This document shows positions 44,373 through 54,956 of a DNA stretch of 64,000 bases, one piece after another. Under the pieces are notes generated by a model. That model searched no databases. It was not told the origin of the DNA and saw only the letters and a list, made by a program, of their open reading frames with translations. The position numbers and the translations under genes were made by a program. The stretch's first letter is position 1, and every line of letters starts with the position of its first letter. The stretch is from Hygrophila difformis (lineage: Eukaryota > Streptophyta > Magnoliopsida > Lamiales > Acanthaceae): contig JAOANR010000015.1 of assembly GCA_030278955.1 (NCBI GenBank), forward strand, positions 24,114,064 to 24,178,063. Reading direction: 5' to 3'.

Positions 44373-45008
44373 AAATATAAAAGAAAAAGGACTAATATTA
44401 TGTCCACGTGTCAAGTTTAAATTTAAAACCTTGCCACGTCAGCAACTTGGGCATAATTAGTGAAAATTGAACTGAATTGGACATAATTAGTATTTGTAGC
44501 GGACTGTTTTGGTAATAAAATAAAAAGGGACTGATTTATATTTTTGGAAAAGAAAATGGAACTATACGAACTTTTTTCCATTTTTTTTTATTTAAGCAGT
44601 GATAATAATTAACAGCTTGATAATTAAATTATTCATCTAATTTATTGCCAACAATTAAGATAATTGTTTTATCAGATCACAAATGTATATGATGAAATAT
44701 GTATTCCATCTACTTTTTAGAACTAAGTTATAATAAATATAAGTATCTTTCTTTTATACTTCTATATAAAAAATACATAATTAATTAATATTTATTATAA
44801 TTAAGCCGTAAAACATACTCCAAAGTCCAAACTATTTATAAAATTTATAAACTCACGCAAACATAAATTAAATGATTACAAGAAAACTTTCAACTTACAG
44901 ATTGGAAGAGATGAGTGCAAATTAATTACCCTTCGATTTGATTCTCATTGTCCAAAGCCCATCAAATTATGGTGGACACTTGTCAATCTAATTAGGGCTT
45001 CCTACGCC
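44373..45008. other. AT-rich upstream region of the peptide gene
   Basis: No gene seen. It contains CACGTG (44405-44410, a G-box core) and a T-run at 44580-44590, then AT-rich DNA up to the TATA box. Confidence 0.5.
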
Positions 45009-45016
45009 TATAAAAG
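45009..45016 (+). promoter_or_regulatory. TATA box of the secreted-peptide gene
   Basis: TATAAAAG, 61 bp before the start codon at 45077. It predicts a transcript start near 45040 and a leader of about 35-40 bases. Confidence 0.65.
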
Positions 45017-45076
45017 AAAGCTTCTCCTTGCAACATTTCATCAAACAACCTCAACAAATCCAGAATTTCTAACATC

Positions 45077-45430
45077 ATGCCTAGCCCACATTTGCTAGCC
45101 TTTTTCCTTGTTTCTCTCTTTGTGGGTTCATCTATTGCCAATGAAGCAGTAGAAACCGGTGTGTTTAAGGTCAAGCCACCTCATAGGCCTCGCCGCCCTT
45201 CTCCGTCACCATCACCGGTACCAACACATAGGCCTCGCCGCCCTTCCCCATCACCGTCACCGGTACCTTTGTTGGATGAAAAGGCAAATAAATTAAAGCC
45301 TTTGCCTCCTCGCAGGCCGCCATCGTCGCTGTTGGGTGAAAATGTGTTTGCTCGAATCCCAATCGTCAGACCCAGACCACCCCATCGTGCACCATCACCT
45401 TCTCCCAAAGGTGCCCCAGGACTGTACTGA
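45077..45430 (+). CDS. Small secreted proline/serine-rich peptide precursor
   Basis: 117 residues. Residues 1-21 form a clear signal peptide (LLAFFLVSLFVGSSIA), with likely cleavage before NEAVE. The rest is rich in Pro, Arg and Ser. A 15-residue unit (HRPRRPSPSPSPVPT) occurs twice in tandem, from a 45-bp DNA duplication (45182-45271), and a related RPRPPHRAPSPSPKG lies at the C-terminus before APGLY. There are no cysteines or membrane segments after the leader. It looks like the precursor of a small apoplastic peptide or a small cell-wall proline-rich protein. It has its own TATA box and sits in the only non-transposon part of the window, so it is the best host gene here. I cannot assign it to a named peptide family; Ser-Pro motifs could be hydroxylated and arabinosylated. 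Confidence 0.72.
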   Translation: MPSPHLLAFFLVSLFVGSSIANEAVETGVFKVKPPHRPRRPSPSPSPVPTHRPRRPSPSPSPVPLLDEKANKLKPLPPRRPPSSLLGENVFARIPIVRPRPPHRAPSPSPKGAPGLY

Positions 45431-46051
45431 CGCATAACTTATGAATGCTTCATCAGAATAATATATGACTGATGCATCTTCGTTTTTACCAATCTCGGAG
45501 AAAGCTAATACAAATCCTTCATTATATTAACTATAATATAACTCTGTTTTAATTCATGTCTGCATGGCAAGTTGCTTTTCGATTTGGTATAAAAAAAAAA
45601 AACTTCAAAACAAAAAAATAATATAAAATAAATTAAATTAAAAAATAAAGCATCAATAAAATTAAAATCGTTTACCGGACAAATAACCCAGATAATCCCG
45701 TAAATTTGTTGTGTTTCTTGATCGGTCCATAATATTCCTATTAGCCTAATGCATCTGCTATATTTCCTAATCATTGCTCAAAGAATCCCACCCCTCCATA
45801 ATCTCAATTCAGTGCTGACGTGGCTAATGGATTAGTGTAGTCAAACATTTGACCCGATCTGTGTGGTTATTTGGCATTTTCTGATTGGACACATTTGTTT
45901 TCGATGGAATAAAATAATGAAATAATACTCCCTACATTTGGTATAATTTACTTACGATCGAGTTGTCAAATTTTGGAAGCGCGGTAATTTTTACAAAAAT
46001 ATTTTGAAAGTGGGGAAGAACTATTAACAAATTAAAACCCTAGATTTAAAC
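45431..46051. other. Intergenic DNA after the peptide gene
   Basis: A-rich, low complexity around 45590-45660. A TACTCCCTACATTTGG-like word at 45927 resembles one end of a Stowaway MITE, but I find no matching other end. Otherwise nothing recognisable. Confidence 0.5.
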
Positions 46052-46066
46052 TGGGTTAAGATAATG

Positions 46067-46246
46067 GGGATAAAGACTTAGCCCAAGTGGTTAAATCCAA
46101 TGACTTCCAACGAAAGGTTGGATGTTCGATTCTTCACCGGCCCCCCTATCCCTCCCTTTTATTTCCCTTTGTAATTGTGTAACATGAGCTCCCACCATTC
46201 CTTTCCCAGACCTTCAATCTCTCATAAAAAAAAAAAATAAAAAAAT
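46067..46246 (+). mobile_element. tRNA-derived SINE
   Basis: About 180 bp. Pol III A box TAGCCCAAGTGG (46079-46090) and B box GTTCGATTC (46124-46132) are spaced as in tRNA genes. A pyrimidine-rich body and an A-rich tail (46224-46246) follow. A 15-bp target duplication, TGGGTTAAGATAATG at 46052-46066 and TGGGTTAAGATAGTG at 46247-46261 (one mismatch), flanks it. It spreads by reverse transcription using LINE proteins; the family name is not known to me. Confidence 0.82.
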
Positions 46247-46410
46247 TGGGTTAAGATAGTGTATTGCAAAATATGTCCATTACTCTACATGGCTCGGGTT
46301 TTTAATTTTATTTTATTTAGATTTTTCTTCCTCATCGCATAAATTACAGGAAAAGAATGCCTTCTTCCGTAGCTAAGGGCTTTTATATTTGCACTTTATT
46401 TTGGTAAGCT

Positions 46411-46792
46411 TATGTTTGGACTAAAAGAGAAGGAGAATGATAATTCAAAAGTAAAAAAAGCTAAATACAGTACTTGTTTGGATGAATAGTATTAAAAGTT
46501 GTTTCTCAACTGAAACGTGTTTGAATGGATATGATTTTGTGTAGAGCACTCTTTAAATATTAAAATTACTAAAAGGGATACAAATTTTATAAGAAATATT
46601 TATAATTTATTTTATCGCAATTTATTTATACATATTTTATAAATTCGAAAACTTATTTGAATGGATTTGTATTCTCACCCTCAAAACAACTTTTATTTCA
46701 ATTTTTTTAATTAATCATACCTACTTAAAAAAAATATAAATTTTGATTTCTAAATCTATTTTTTCTATTGAGAAAAGTCCAAACAAAAATAT
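46411..46792. mobile_element. Possible MITE
   Basis: TATGTTTGGACT near 46411 and AGTCCAAACAAAAATA near 46777 are inverted, enclosing about 380 bp of AT-rich DNA. No convincing target duplication is visible. Could be chance in AT-rich DNA. Confidence 0.3.
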
Positions 46793-46904
46793 GAATAAAA
46801 TAAGAAAAAATGAGTTATGAGTGAAGCAAAAATAAAAATAAATAAAGGAAAAAAAAAATCTCAAATAAATCATCTTTAAAATTGACAACCCTAAAAATTT
46901 AATC

Positions 46905-47264
46905 GCGGACTTTGTGCTTTCGCCCGGCGCTGTGTGTCTACCACTATGTCCAACTGTTCATCATATTTGTCACATCGTTTGGTGCTCTACTGGAGATTAT
47001 GTTCCGGAGAGACAAGTGGGAGGACAAGATTATATGCAAGTCGCTGTTGGCGGCAAACAAGCTGGGAATTATGAATCTCATGAGGGATGGGGGTTGTGTT
47101 GCCTTTGTATTTGGAACCTCGGCCGAGGGAGGAGGATCCGGTGTCAGACTTGCACAAGATGTTGGGGCACACGGTCCCAGTTGTGTTTTGAATCATCGCC
47201 TTGTTCTTGTCTGCTAAAAATCAGCCGACTGGATAGGGGAAAAAGAACTTTAGGACAAAAGTAA
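46905..47264 (+). other. Unidentified, more GC-rich fragment
   Basis: Composition differs from the AT-rich surroundings, and two overlapping plus frames (46912-47217 and 46914-47264) are open. I cannot recognise a protein in either. It may be a decayed gene fragment carried in by a transposon. Confidence 0.3.
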
Positions 47265-47543
47265 GCTAAACCTATCCGAGTTGTCCGAAGACCGCATTTA
47301 GTAATATATTGGGCTTCTTATAAGAATTGGAAATACGTTCTCTATGAGTTGCCAAGGATTTATCCTATAATAAAGTAATTCCAAAAAGAAACTCTACTTA
47401 CGTTTCTTCTCTTATATAATGCTTCCCCTATTCTTGATCTCATTCAAGCAAAGGATGGGGATCGGTAAATGAACTGAATGTGGATGAGTTATCTATTAAA
47501 TTAAAACTAATGTCTGAAAAATAGAAGGTCTGAAGTACCAAAT

Positions 47544-47859
47544 TGTAGATTTGATATCTCACACACACAAGACACTTTACACTTTTGATATCTAAAAAGG
47601 ATAACCAAAAGCGGAGAGTTGTTTAGCTAAAGCTTTCTTTAGATTTCTTGCTTTGCTTCGCTCTGAGAATTACAATAATCGAAATACCTATTTATAGAAA
47701 TGAAAACATATAACAGACAACGAACATATGCTAAACTGTTCTTGCGGTGGCTTCAATACTTTCGGCGCCGTAGATGAGAAATCAACTCGGATGGCGCCGT
47801 ACTATTACTTTGATGGCTTCAACAAATACGTCATTTGACGTTTATGCCGTTTTCCAACA
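47544..47859 (-). repeat. V 3' LTR (316 bp)
   Basis: On the element strand TGTTGG...TCTACA. TATAAATA at 47696-47689 (minus). The polypurine tract is the complement of AACTCCCCCGTAAACTT (47860-47876), directly before the LTR. Confidence 0.94.
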
Positions 47860-47876
47860 AAACTCCCCCGTAAACT

Positions 47877-50500
47877 TCAAATGCTTCTTCCATCTATCAT
47901 CCCTATCATTTTCTTGAACTTGTCGAGCAGTACCTTTGGCAATGGCTTTGTAAATATATCTGCCACTTGTTCTTGGCTTGCCACATGCATTAGTTCCACA
48001 TTTCCGCTTTTCACATGATCTCGGATAAAGTGGAAACGAACATCAATGTGTTTGCTTCTTTCATGATTCACTGGATTTTTCGCCAATTCAATTGCGGATT
48101 TGTTGTCTATGCGAATCACTGTTCCGCTTGACTGCTTCATCTCCATCTTGCTCAACAGATTTCTAAGCCATACAGCATGACATACACACCAAGATGCTGC
48201 TACATATTCAGCTTCACATGTTGAGAGCGTCACGATCGGTTGCTTCTTTGAAAGCCAAGTAAAGGCAGTATTTCCCATAAAGAACACATACCCTGCAGTA
48301 CTTTTTCGATCATCAATATCTCCACACCAATCACTGTCAGAGTATCCAATCAGCTTGTAGTCTTCTGTCCTCGAGTAGAACAATCCATGTGACGCTGTTC
48401 CTTGAATGTACCTGAGGATTCTCTTTAACGCCTTCCAGTGTGAGTAAGTTGGGTTCTCCATGAACCGACTCACAACCCCAACACTTAGTGCAATATCTGG
48501 CCTTGTGCATGTGAGGTAGCGAAGGCTTCCAACCAAGCTTCTGTACCTTCCTGGATCAACTTGTTCTCCTTCATCAAACTTTGAAAGTTTTGCTCCAGGT
48601 TCCATAGGTGTTGATACGGGGTTGCACTTCTCCATCTTGAATTCTTTCAAGATCGTCTTCGCATATGTCTCCTGTGATACAAAGATGCCTCTTTCGGTTT
48701 GTCTAACTTCTAGACCAAGGAAGAACTTCATCAAGCCTAAATCAGTCATCTCAAACTCCTGTTTCATTCTTCTTTTGAAGTCTTCTATCATCTCATCACT
48801 GATACCCATGAAAATGAGGTCATCAACATAAAGAGCAACAAACAAAATGTTACCTCCATTTTTCTTGATGTAGAGGGCATGCTCGTAGGGACATTGCTCA
48901 AACCCATTCTCCTTGAAATATGCATCAATGCGAGTATTCCATGCTCGCGGTGCTTGCTTTAGCCCGTAAAGCGCCTTTTTCAACTTCAACACCTTTGTTT
49001 CTCCTCCAAGCTTCAGATAACCTAGTGGTTGCTCAATGTAGACTTCTTCTTCGAGTACACCATTCAAGAACGCTGTCTTGACATCCATTTGGAATATTGG
49101 CCATTTGTACTGAGCAGCTTGAGAAATAAGTAGACGGATTGTCTCCATTCTTGCGACAGGGGCAAAGACTTCATCATAATCGATTCCTTCCTTTTGCTTG
49201 TATCCTTTTGCGACAAGCCGAGCTTTGTATCGTTCAATCTCCCCTTGTGCATTCATCTTTTTCTTATAGACCCATTTCACTCCAATGGCCTGACTTCCTT
49301 TGGGCAATTCAGTGAGCTCCCATGTGTTGTTGCGTTCGATTGCTTCAATTTCTTCATCCATGGCTGACTTCCATTTTTCATCTAGTACGGCATCTTCATA
49401 CTTGATATTTTCAGAATCTGCCAACAAACATACAGGATGTACCTCTGTGGAGTCGTACAAATCTTGGAGACTTCTCATTCGGGGCTGTCGTGGCTCATCT
49501 TCTTCTTCTTTTTCTTCAACAATCTCAGGATCTGTTGATAGAACTGTCGGAACAATAGTTGACGATTCTGCAACTTCGTTGGTAACTTCCTTTGAGTTAT
49601 TCCAGTCCCATTCACTTGCTTCATTCACTCGCACATCTCGACTTACTATCACCTTCTTGCTTATCGGGTCATACAGCTTATACCCTTTTGTTAGCCCGTC
49701 ATATCCGATAAAAATATATGCTTTGCTTTTATCTTCCAGCTTCATTCTTCGCGGATCTGGTACATGTGCATAGGCTACACTACCGAATATCTTTAGATGA
49801 GAGACGGTAGGCTTCTTACCATTCCATGCTTCCAGTGGTGTTCGATTCTTCAACTTCATGTGTGGGCACCGATTCTGTATGTAGACGGCACACATCACAG
49901 CTTCTGCCCAGAATTCTTTGGGCATCTTCTTGCTTTTCAGCATCGACCGAACCATATCTAGAATGGTCCTATTTTTCCTTTCAGCTACGCCATTCTGTTG
50001 GGGCGAGTATGGTGCTGTCAGAAATCTTCTTATGCCTTCTCGTTCACAGTACTCTCGGAAGGCTGTCGAGGTGTATTCGCCTCCTCTATCAGATCGAATT
50101 GCTTTGATGGATCTGCCAGTTTCTTTTTCAACACTCGCCTTGAACATTTTGAACACCTTGAATGCCTCGGATTTTTCTTTCAGCAAATAGACCCACGTCC
50201 TTCGAGAGAAATCATCGATGAAGGAGATGAAGTATCTCTTTCCGCTGAAAGATACGGGAGTAATTGGTCCACATATGTCGGTGTGGATCAGCTCGAGCGG
50301 ATGCTTTGCTTCATATTCGGCCTTCTTCTGAAATGAGGCTCTTGTTTGCTTCCCAAGTACACAATCTTCACAAAATTCTCCTCCAAAATCCATGCTGGGC
50401 AGTCCTTTCACCATCTTCATCTTCACTAGCTTTTTCAGACCATCATAGTGTAAGTGGCCAAAGCGGTGATGCCATAGTGACGCTTTATTTTCTTCTTTGA
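47877..50500 (-). pseudogene. V pol: integrase, RT and RNase H
   Basis: 874 codons without a stop on the minus strand. In order: GAG-pre-integrase zinc region ([14 protein letters not shown] ... CEDCVLGKQ), integrase core ([32 protein letters not shown]), RT ([24 protein letters not shown], catalytic YVDDLIFMG near 48820) and RNase H ([25 protein letters not shown] at the end). The first residues of the open frame above 50500 come from the W LTR and are not part of V. The natural upstream neighbour is at 60473. Confidence 0.94.
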
Positions 50501-53295
50501 TGTAACACCCGAGGAAAAACAAATTCAAATTGTTTTGAACTACGTCATGACTTGATCCCTTCACAGGGTACGTAGGCAGCTTAGAACTAATTTCTAAGTT
50601 CAGTCACGAAATAAATCACAAAATACATCACGAGTTAGACCACAAGGACGATAGGGGAAAGTTGGAACCAATTTAGACTAGGCCAATTAGGATACGGAAA
50701 TGTTGCGAGCGATAAGCCGAACTCGCAACGAGATTAAGGAAAGGATTTCGGGCTAGAGACGACCCAAGGGATCGAGCTAACACGTAGAAAATCGATAGGG
50801 GAAAGCAAGGAAAGACCCGACGGAACACGCGGAGCCGAACCGGCCGGTCCGGCCGGCCCGCGCTGTCCGCGCGCCGCCGCGCGGCCACCGCGCGGCCAAG
50901 GGCGTCGCGACGCCAGGGCTGGCACGCGTGCTCCGCGCGGACAAAAGCCTAGGTGCGCGCCACCAGCGCGCCAGAGTTGCTGAAAGTGTAAACTTTCCTT
51001 CCATGGCGATTTTCTTGCCTAAATTAACATTCTCTTCGATGGTAAACGGATCCCAGCAGTAGGGAAGGGCATAAACTCGGTATTGGGCGCCCCCTACCCC
51101 TTATTTTCAGTAAACAAACCCTAGACACTCCATCTTCCTTCTCCAAGTTGAAACCTCCCTTCGACACCACTTTCCGGCGAGTATTCCGGCGACGACGGGA
51201 CGACCGGGACAGAGCCCTGCCCTCTAGACTCTTGGTAAGCCATTGTGCAATGTTTCAATTCGTCCATAGACCCCTGAAACTCGAATTCTAACATTATTTC
51301 CTTACTACGATTTCACGTCGGAAAACGAACAAAAAGCGATCGGAGAAGTTGGCCGTTCGTCGTGACCCTAGGACATCCGGAAACCCAATCCAGCGACCCT
51401 AACATCATTTTAAGTAAGTTAACACCTTACTCACAAATTTTTGCGGTTGTTTGTTGTTTAAATTTCGAGATTTAGGCTTGTAACAAAAATCGGTTTTCAA
51501 AAACCCTATTTTCGTCCAATTTTAAAGACTCGCCAAAAACTCGACCTTCGGGAATTCAATCCGAAAACTTTTCAACATAAAAGTTGTTCCTAACACCTTT
51601 ATCTATCTTGTGTCCAAATTTCAGCCATTGACATTAAGTTTTGCTATCCCAATTTTCGCTATGAATTTTCTGTAGCAAACCGAACGTTTCAAATCGGTGA
51701 CAGATTTCTTCATTCAACTTGATGCATGTTTTTCACCCATTTTTCGAATGATTTAACTTTGCATTCCTAAACAAAAGTTGTAGATAATTGTGTCTAGATT
51801 ATGCCTACAAAATTTCACGAATTTTGGTGTTCATTTGATATGTCAAACGGCCAAGTTTTTGAAACTGTTTTGAATTCGTTTTCAAGGCCATGAGTGTGCA
51901 GAGAGTTACACACGATTTTTGAGTACCAAGAATTCATTATTTCCAAAAACTTAAAACATGAGAGTTGTTCCTTAATGTGTCGTGTAGTTACTGTAAAAAT
52001 TTCACATCGATTGGTTTTGAAATGAATTTTTAATCGGCGTTATACGAACCTGCGACGAAAACAGTTTTTAAGACATAAATTATTCTTTGCAATAAACTCA
52101 AATTTTAACTCACTTCGGAACCTTATTTCCAAAAACTTAAAACATGAAAGTTGTTCGTGTGTGTGTTTTTGAATTACTGGCCAAGTTTCAGAATTTTTGA
52201 AGGAAAAACGAATTTTAAATTAAGAAAGGCGTGAACTGCCTCGAATAGGATTTTTCGAACTTGAGAAAACTCGAACTATGAAAACGCGATATCGATCCTT
52301 TGATAACTTTGAAATACGAACTTTCGAAAAATCCCGTTCACTAGGCTGAGCCGATCTTCATACCATCATTATCTTTGAGACTGCCTCGTTAGTGGTCTCC
52401 TTACTATCTGAGATTGCCTCGTTAGTGATCTCGCGCGCTGTATTTGTGGACTGCCTCGTTAGTGGTCCTACCATATTTGTGGACTGCCTCGTTAGTGGTC
52501 CTACCATATTTGTGGACTGCCTCGTTAGTGGTCCTACTATCTTTGAGACTGCCTCGTTAGTGGTCTCCCATTGTTTGGACTGCCTCGTTAGTGGTCCTAT
52601 GTTGAGATTGCCTCGTTAGTGATCTCCCGGTATGGTGTCCTCTTCTTAGTTTACGGGATGAAAAGTAAAAGACTCGTGTGAGTGTTTCATTATGCTTAAA
52701 TCGTATTTATCCTGTCTTTAATTACGTATTTAAATTTTATGCACCTTAAATTATGCTTTAAGTTTCGCTCTTTAAATTAAGTTCTTAAATCATGATTTCC
52801 GCTGCTAATAAATCATGTATTTTTTTTTAAATCCTCGTACGATAAGCGTAATCTTTAGTTTTAAACACTTGTAACCTCTTTTATTTGTTAGTTAGGGATT
52901 AACTTACTCAGTATATTTTTATACTGACAACCGTTGTCATTTTTCTTTTACAGAGTATGTCGAGTGACGCATTGCATATGCACTTGGGGGAAAACATAAT
53001 GGACATTATAAATTTCTGCATCGTACTGTTTTACCGGGTCTGTTAAACCCGAGGATTTGGCCATGTTGGCCGTGATTTTACTTTCCGCTGCACTTACTTT
53101 ATTTATTTTCCGTACGAGATAATTTCGACTATCGTACTAAATATTATAAATTTCCGGACTATATCTTGAAATGTTTTAAATCATTTTACATACCCACAAG
53201 CCTTGCGTTTCCTTAGCAAGCTCGGGAAGCCGTGTCTTGCTAGGGGGATGCGGCGGTGACATCCCGGCCTGGGTTATCAAATCCGGGGTGTTACA
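50501..53295 (+). repeat. W 5' LTR (2795 bp)
   Basis: Perfect 10-bp inverted ends TGTAACACCC / GGGTGTTACA. The first 130 bp are related to the relic segment of Y (32647-32844). The end is related to the LTR ends of X and Y. It contains a GC-rich block (50810-50970) and the hairpin array at 52377-52626. Confidence 0.96.
52377..52626 (+). repeat. W LTR hairpin array: eight units with covarying stems
   Basis: Eight units share the invariant 13-mer TGCCTCGTTAGTG. It is flanked by pairing arms: GAGAC/GTCTC (52377, 52545), GAGAT/ATCTC (52410, 52604) and GGAC/GTCC (52448, 52481, 52514, 52577). Units start 27-38 bp apart and spacers differ. When the left arm ends in C the right starts with G; when it ends in T the right starts with A. 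In RNA the stem can grow to eight pairs through two G-U pairs and one G-C pair, leaving the loop CUCGUUA. The 3' LTR has the same array at 59554-59803. Confidence 0.92.
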
Positions 53296-53298
53296 AGT

Positions 53299-53310
53299 TG
53301 GTATCAGAGC
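53299..53310 (+). promoter_or_regulatory. W primer binding site, initiator tRNA-Met
   Basis: TGGTATCAGAGC, three bases after the LTR, as in X and Y. Confidence 0.93.
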
Positions 53311-53637
53311 CCGGAAATTTTTTTTTAAAGCTACTACTATTATTTTAAACCAATATTTTAAGCCCAAGTGTTATTTCCTTTAAATTATTTATTTGACTAC
53401 TAGTACTGTTTTTAGCCCAAAAAAAAAAATCTATAATCCTTTTTACATAGCCCAAATCTTAGCCCAAGAAATATTAAATTTTGGCCCACTATAGAGGCCC
53501 AACCTTTAGCAATTTATTTTAAACTAAATTTTATGGGGAAGGGACTTGCACTTGCATATTGCATATAGAATTAAATTTATGCATATCTTAACCTTGCCTG
53601 AAAAACATCTAACTCTAACCTCCCTTGTTGACATTAG
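53311..53637 (+). other. W leader before ORF0
   Basis: AT-rich leader with TAGCCCA/GGCCCA words. No gene. It contains GCATATTGCAT, also present before ORF0 in Y (7210-7220). Confidence 0.6.
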
Positions 53638-54036
53638 ATGGCCGAGCCCAACGCGAACATGGTCAATTTGATGGTGAAATTAATGAACGCATACCTTGAG
53701 GGCCAACAGCACATCAATTACTTCAAAACGCGGGTAGGACAGTTGGAGGGTAACCTGGCCCATCTGGGTCACCTTAGGGAAACTGACCATCACCACATAA
53801 CCCAGCTGCAGGAGCAAGTCACACACCTCCAAGCCCAAGTGGCCCAGCTCCAAGACAAGGGAGACGATTTGGAGGAGCAGATAGAGACCACAGGCTGGGA
53901 ACTGACTAACCTGGCCCAGGACGTGGACGGAGCGGTCCTTCAGAACCCGGGGCCTGCTTCCAATGTCGCCATACCCATCGATGTGTCGAGCGATGAGGAT
54001 GATCCCATCAAGGTCGAGCCTGCCCATTCGTTTTAG
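53638..54036 (+). CDS. W ORF0: conserved coiled-coil protein, intact
   Basis: 132 residues from the ATG at 53638. It shares with Y and X ORF0 the N-terminal pattern (M)VNLMVKLMNAYL and the central LGHLRETDHHHITQLQEQV. The heptad region is longer (HLQAQVAQLQDKGDDLEEQIE), followed by an acidic tail (IDVSSDEDDPIKVEP). Fully open in an element that has lost gag and nearly all pol. This suggests either that the ORF0 product helps W in cis or that the region has another role (RNA element, promoter spacing). No domain name is known to me. Confidence 0.75.
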   Translation: MAEPNANMVNLMVKLMNAYLEGQQHINYFKTRVGQLEGNLAHLGHLRETDHHHITQLQEQVTHLQAQVAQLQDKGDDLEEQIETTGWELTNLAQDVDGAVLQNPGPASNVAIPIDVSSDEDDPIKVEPAHSF

Positions 54037-54391
54037 ATCTAGTGATCCAGCTATGCATTATTAGTATACTTTCCCTTTCGTACTATTAGCAGCGCACCTA
54101 TTTCTATTCCGAACGCTTGTAACCCAAATTTAATTCTTGAGTAATAAATCTACAAGCATTTATTTTATACAAGTATATTTAAAGTGTTCCTTACATTTTA
54201 ACTGAATTACTTCTCTTCGAATACCCTACTAAAACCCGATCAAACAAACGAACGAGTTAATAAGAATCAATGATCTATAGATAACAACTAAACAGAAATA
54301 CAAGTAGTAAATATATATAAATATACTTTGTATAGAGATAGTTATCGGACAAGGATATCTCCAACCCTAAACCCTAGACCCTGAACCCTAG

Positions 54392-54431
<40 letters not shown>

Positions 54432-54956
54432 ATTATAATAATCATAAAAATAAAAATAATATAATAATAAAGATAATAATAAAATATATACAATACGTAA
54501 ATATGTACACATAAATAAGTAAATTCCAACAACCTTTACAAGAAAACCCTGATAAATTGATACCTATTAAAAGATTAATCTTCTTGCAAGCAGCTATTTA
54601 TTTAACCCATAAACTCTACCCCTTATATCTTATCACACTAGTTTATCTAAGTTCCTTGAAGCGGTTTAGTCAAGCAACAGTGCAAGTATTGTTGGGCAAC
54701 CCGCACACATGTAGGTACGATAGGAAGGTAACAGTAAATCCAGGACATCTCAAACCATAAAATAGGCAGAACAATTGAACCATGTTTCTAAACAGCAGTA
54801 GACTACTAACACATGTCAAACACATAACTAAGCAATAACACAACGAAAATATAAACCACAAATCCCAGACAACAGAAACGTTCTCATAAGGAGGAGCCTA
54901 AACAAGGTACGTCTAAACGCAAAACCTAAACGAAAACACGAAACCAAAGGGAGACA
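54037..54956 (+). other. W spacer: telomere-like repeats and poly(A) run
   Basis: 54363-54395 has four degenerate CCCTAAA-type units (AACCCTAAACCCTAGACCC and similar), followed by an A-run of about 34 (54396-54429) and AT-rich sequence. The minus strand of 54956-54700 would be the 3' end of the antisense gene. No other gene. Confidence 0.8.

Noticed and set aside
45171..45435. Minus-strand Gly-rich ORFs opposite the peptide gene
   Set aside because: Mirror frames of the Pro/Ser/Arg repeat; the plus strand has the signal peptide and TATA box.
46079..46132. A tRNA gene
   Set aside because: A and B boxes are present but no cloverleaf or anticodon arm can be drawn, and the A-tail and 15-bp duplications show a SINE.
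50501..50564. N-terminal [11 protein letters not shown]... of the V pol frame
   Set aside because: These codons come from the W LTR read backwards; the V frame really continues at 60473.
52392..52619. Open frame through the W hairpin array (and 59569-59796)
   Set aside because: It follows from repeated units; unit spacing is not a multiple of three and the frame changes between units.
52377..52626. CRISPR-like look (palindromic repeat with variable spacers)
   Set aside because: Plant nuclear DNA, inside an LTR, spacers are short and partly repeated, no cas genes.
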